Below are positions 5,763 through 5,843 of a stretch of DNA of 5,843 bases, piece after piece; position 1 is the stretch's first letter, and each line of letters starts with the position of its first letter. The stretch spans positions 1 through 5,843 of the forward strand of contig JAUWNA010000141.1 in NCBI GenBank assembly GCA_030612905.1, given 5' to 3'. The position numbers and the translations under genes were made by a program. This stretch comes from Promethearchaeota archaeon (GTDB lineage Archaea; Asgardarchaeota; Lokiarchaeia; Sigyniarchaeales; SOKP01). The notes below the pieces were generated by a model. It was given only the letters and a program-made list of their open reading frames with translations, searched no databases and was not told the DNA's origin.

Positions 5763-5843
5763 TTAGGTAATTTCAATTCCGCACGAAGGACAAATTATCG
5801 TATCTTTATCAACTCTATTTCCGCAATTATGACAATGCAATAC
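5763..5843 (-). CDS. C-terminal zinc-ribbon fragment, start lies outside the window
   Basis: The last 26 codons of a leftward gene, too short to show on its own as an ORF. The translation contains C-H-N-C-G at visible residues 4-8 and C-P-S-C-G at 18-22. This CxxCG-x9-CPxCG spacing is that of a small zinc ribbon binding one zinc ion with four Cys, and it ends four residues later (IEIT, then TAA). Such ribbons end many archaeal membrane, regulatory and uncharacterised proteins, and they can mediate protein or nucleic-acid contacts. What precedes it cannot be seen. The frame is open to the window edge; a TTG at 5838-5840 could in theory start a mini-protein but would leave almost nothing before the first Cys. 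The gene ends 132 bases before the membrane protein ATG, on the same strand. Confidence 0.75.
   Translation of the reverse strand, partial: VLHCHNCGNRVDKDTIICPSCGIEIT

Overview
The window is AT-rich, gene-dense DNA with short spacers. It looks archaeal, possibly from an Asgard/Lokiarchaeia-like lineage, but the lineage is a low-confidence inference. The evidence is TATA-like boxes 20-35 bases ahead of several starts, mostly without Shine-Dalgarno sites; a DUF2283/DUF4258 gene pair of the kind common in archaea; oligo-T tracts rather than hairpin terminators; and small polytopic membrane and zinc-ribbon proteins. An AT-rich anaerobic bacterium is not excluded, since the FMN enzyme resembles clostridial proteins and has a strong Shine-Dalgarno. 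No rRNA, tRNA, CRISPR array, transposase or long repeat was seen.

Layout: one gene reads rightward and everything else leftward. Bases 1-1119 (+) hold the C-terminal three quarters of a GPH/MelB-like MFS transporter whose start lies outside the window. It converges, with a 17-base gap, on a nucleoside hydrolase-family gene (1137-2039, -). Upstream of that gene on the same strand is an overlapping DUF2283/DUF4258 pair (2062-2465). Next come an FMN-dependent alpha-hydroxy-acid-oxidase-like protein (2530-3585) and class II fumarase, fumC (3612-4991). After a 204-base spacer with poly-T terminator tracts and the fumC promoter region comes a small four-helix membrane protein (5196-5630). The last 81 bases are the C-terminal end of a zinc-ribbon protein whose start is outside the window.

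How the genes may work together: fumC and the FMN enzyme are 26 bases apart, and the second has a perfect Shine-Dalgarno, so they are probably co-transcribed. Fumarase makes the 2-hydroxy acid malate, and the FMN enzyme belongs to a fold that oxidises 2-hydroxy acids, so a metabolic link is possible. However, the FMN enzyme seems to lack several substrate-binding residues of classical family members. The transporter and hydrolase could form a nucleoside uptake and salvage pair, but they are convergent and the transporter's substrate cannot be read from the sequence.

The most unusual points are: (1) the DUF4258 protein appears to have lost its middle in frame while both conserved ends remain; (2) the FMN enzyme keeps the flavin/catalytic core but not the usual substrate-binding motifs, and has an N-terminal cysteine cluster; (3) the nucleoside hydrolase has Phe where the characterised enzymes have an active-site His; and (4) a perfect 10-base palindrome overlaps the putative fumC TATA box.
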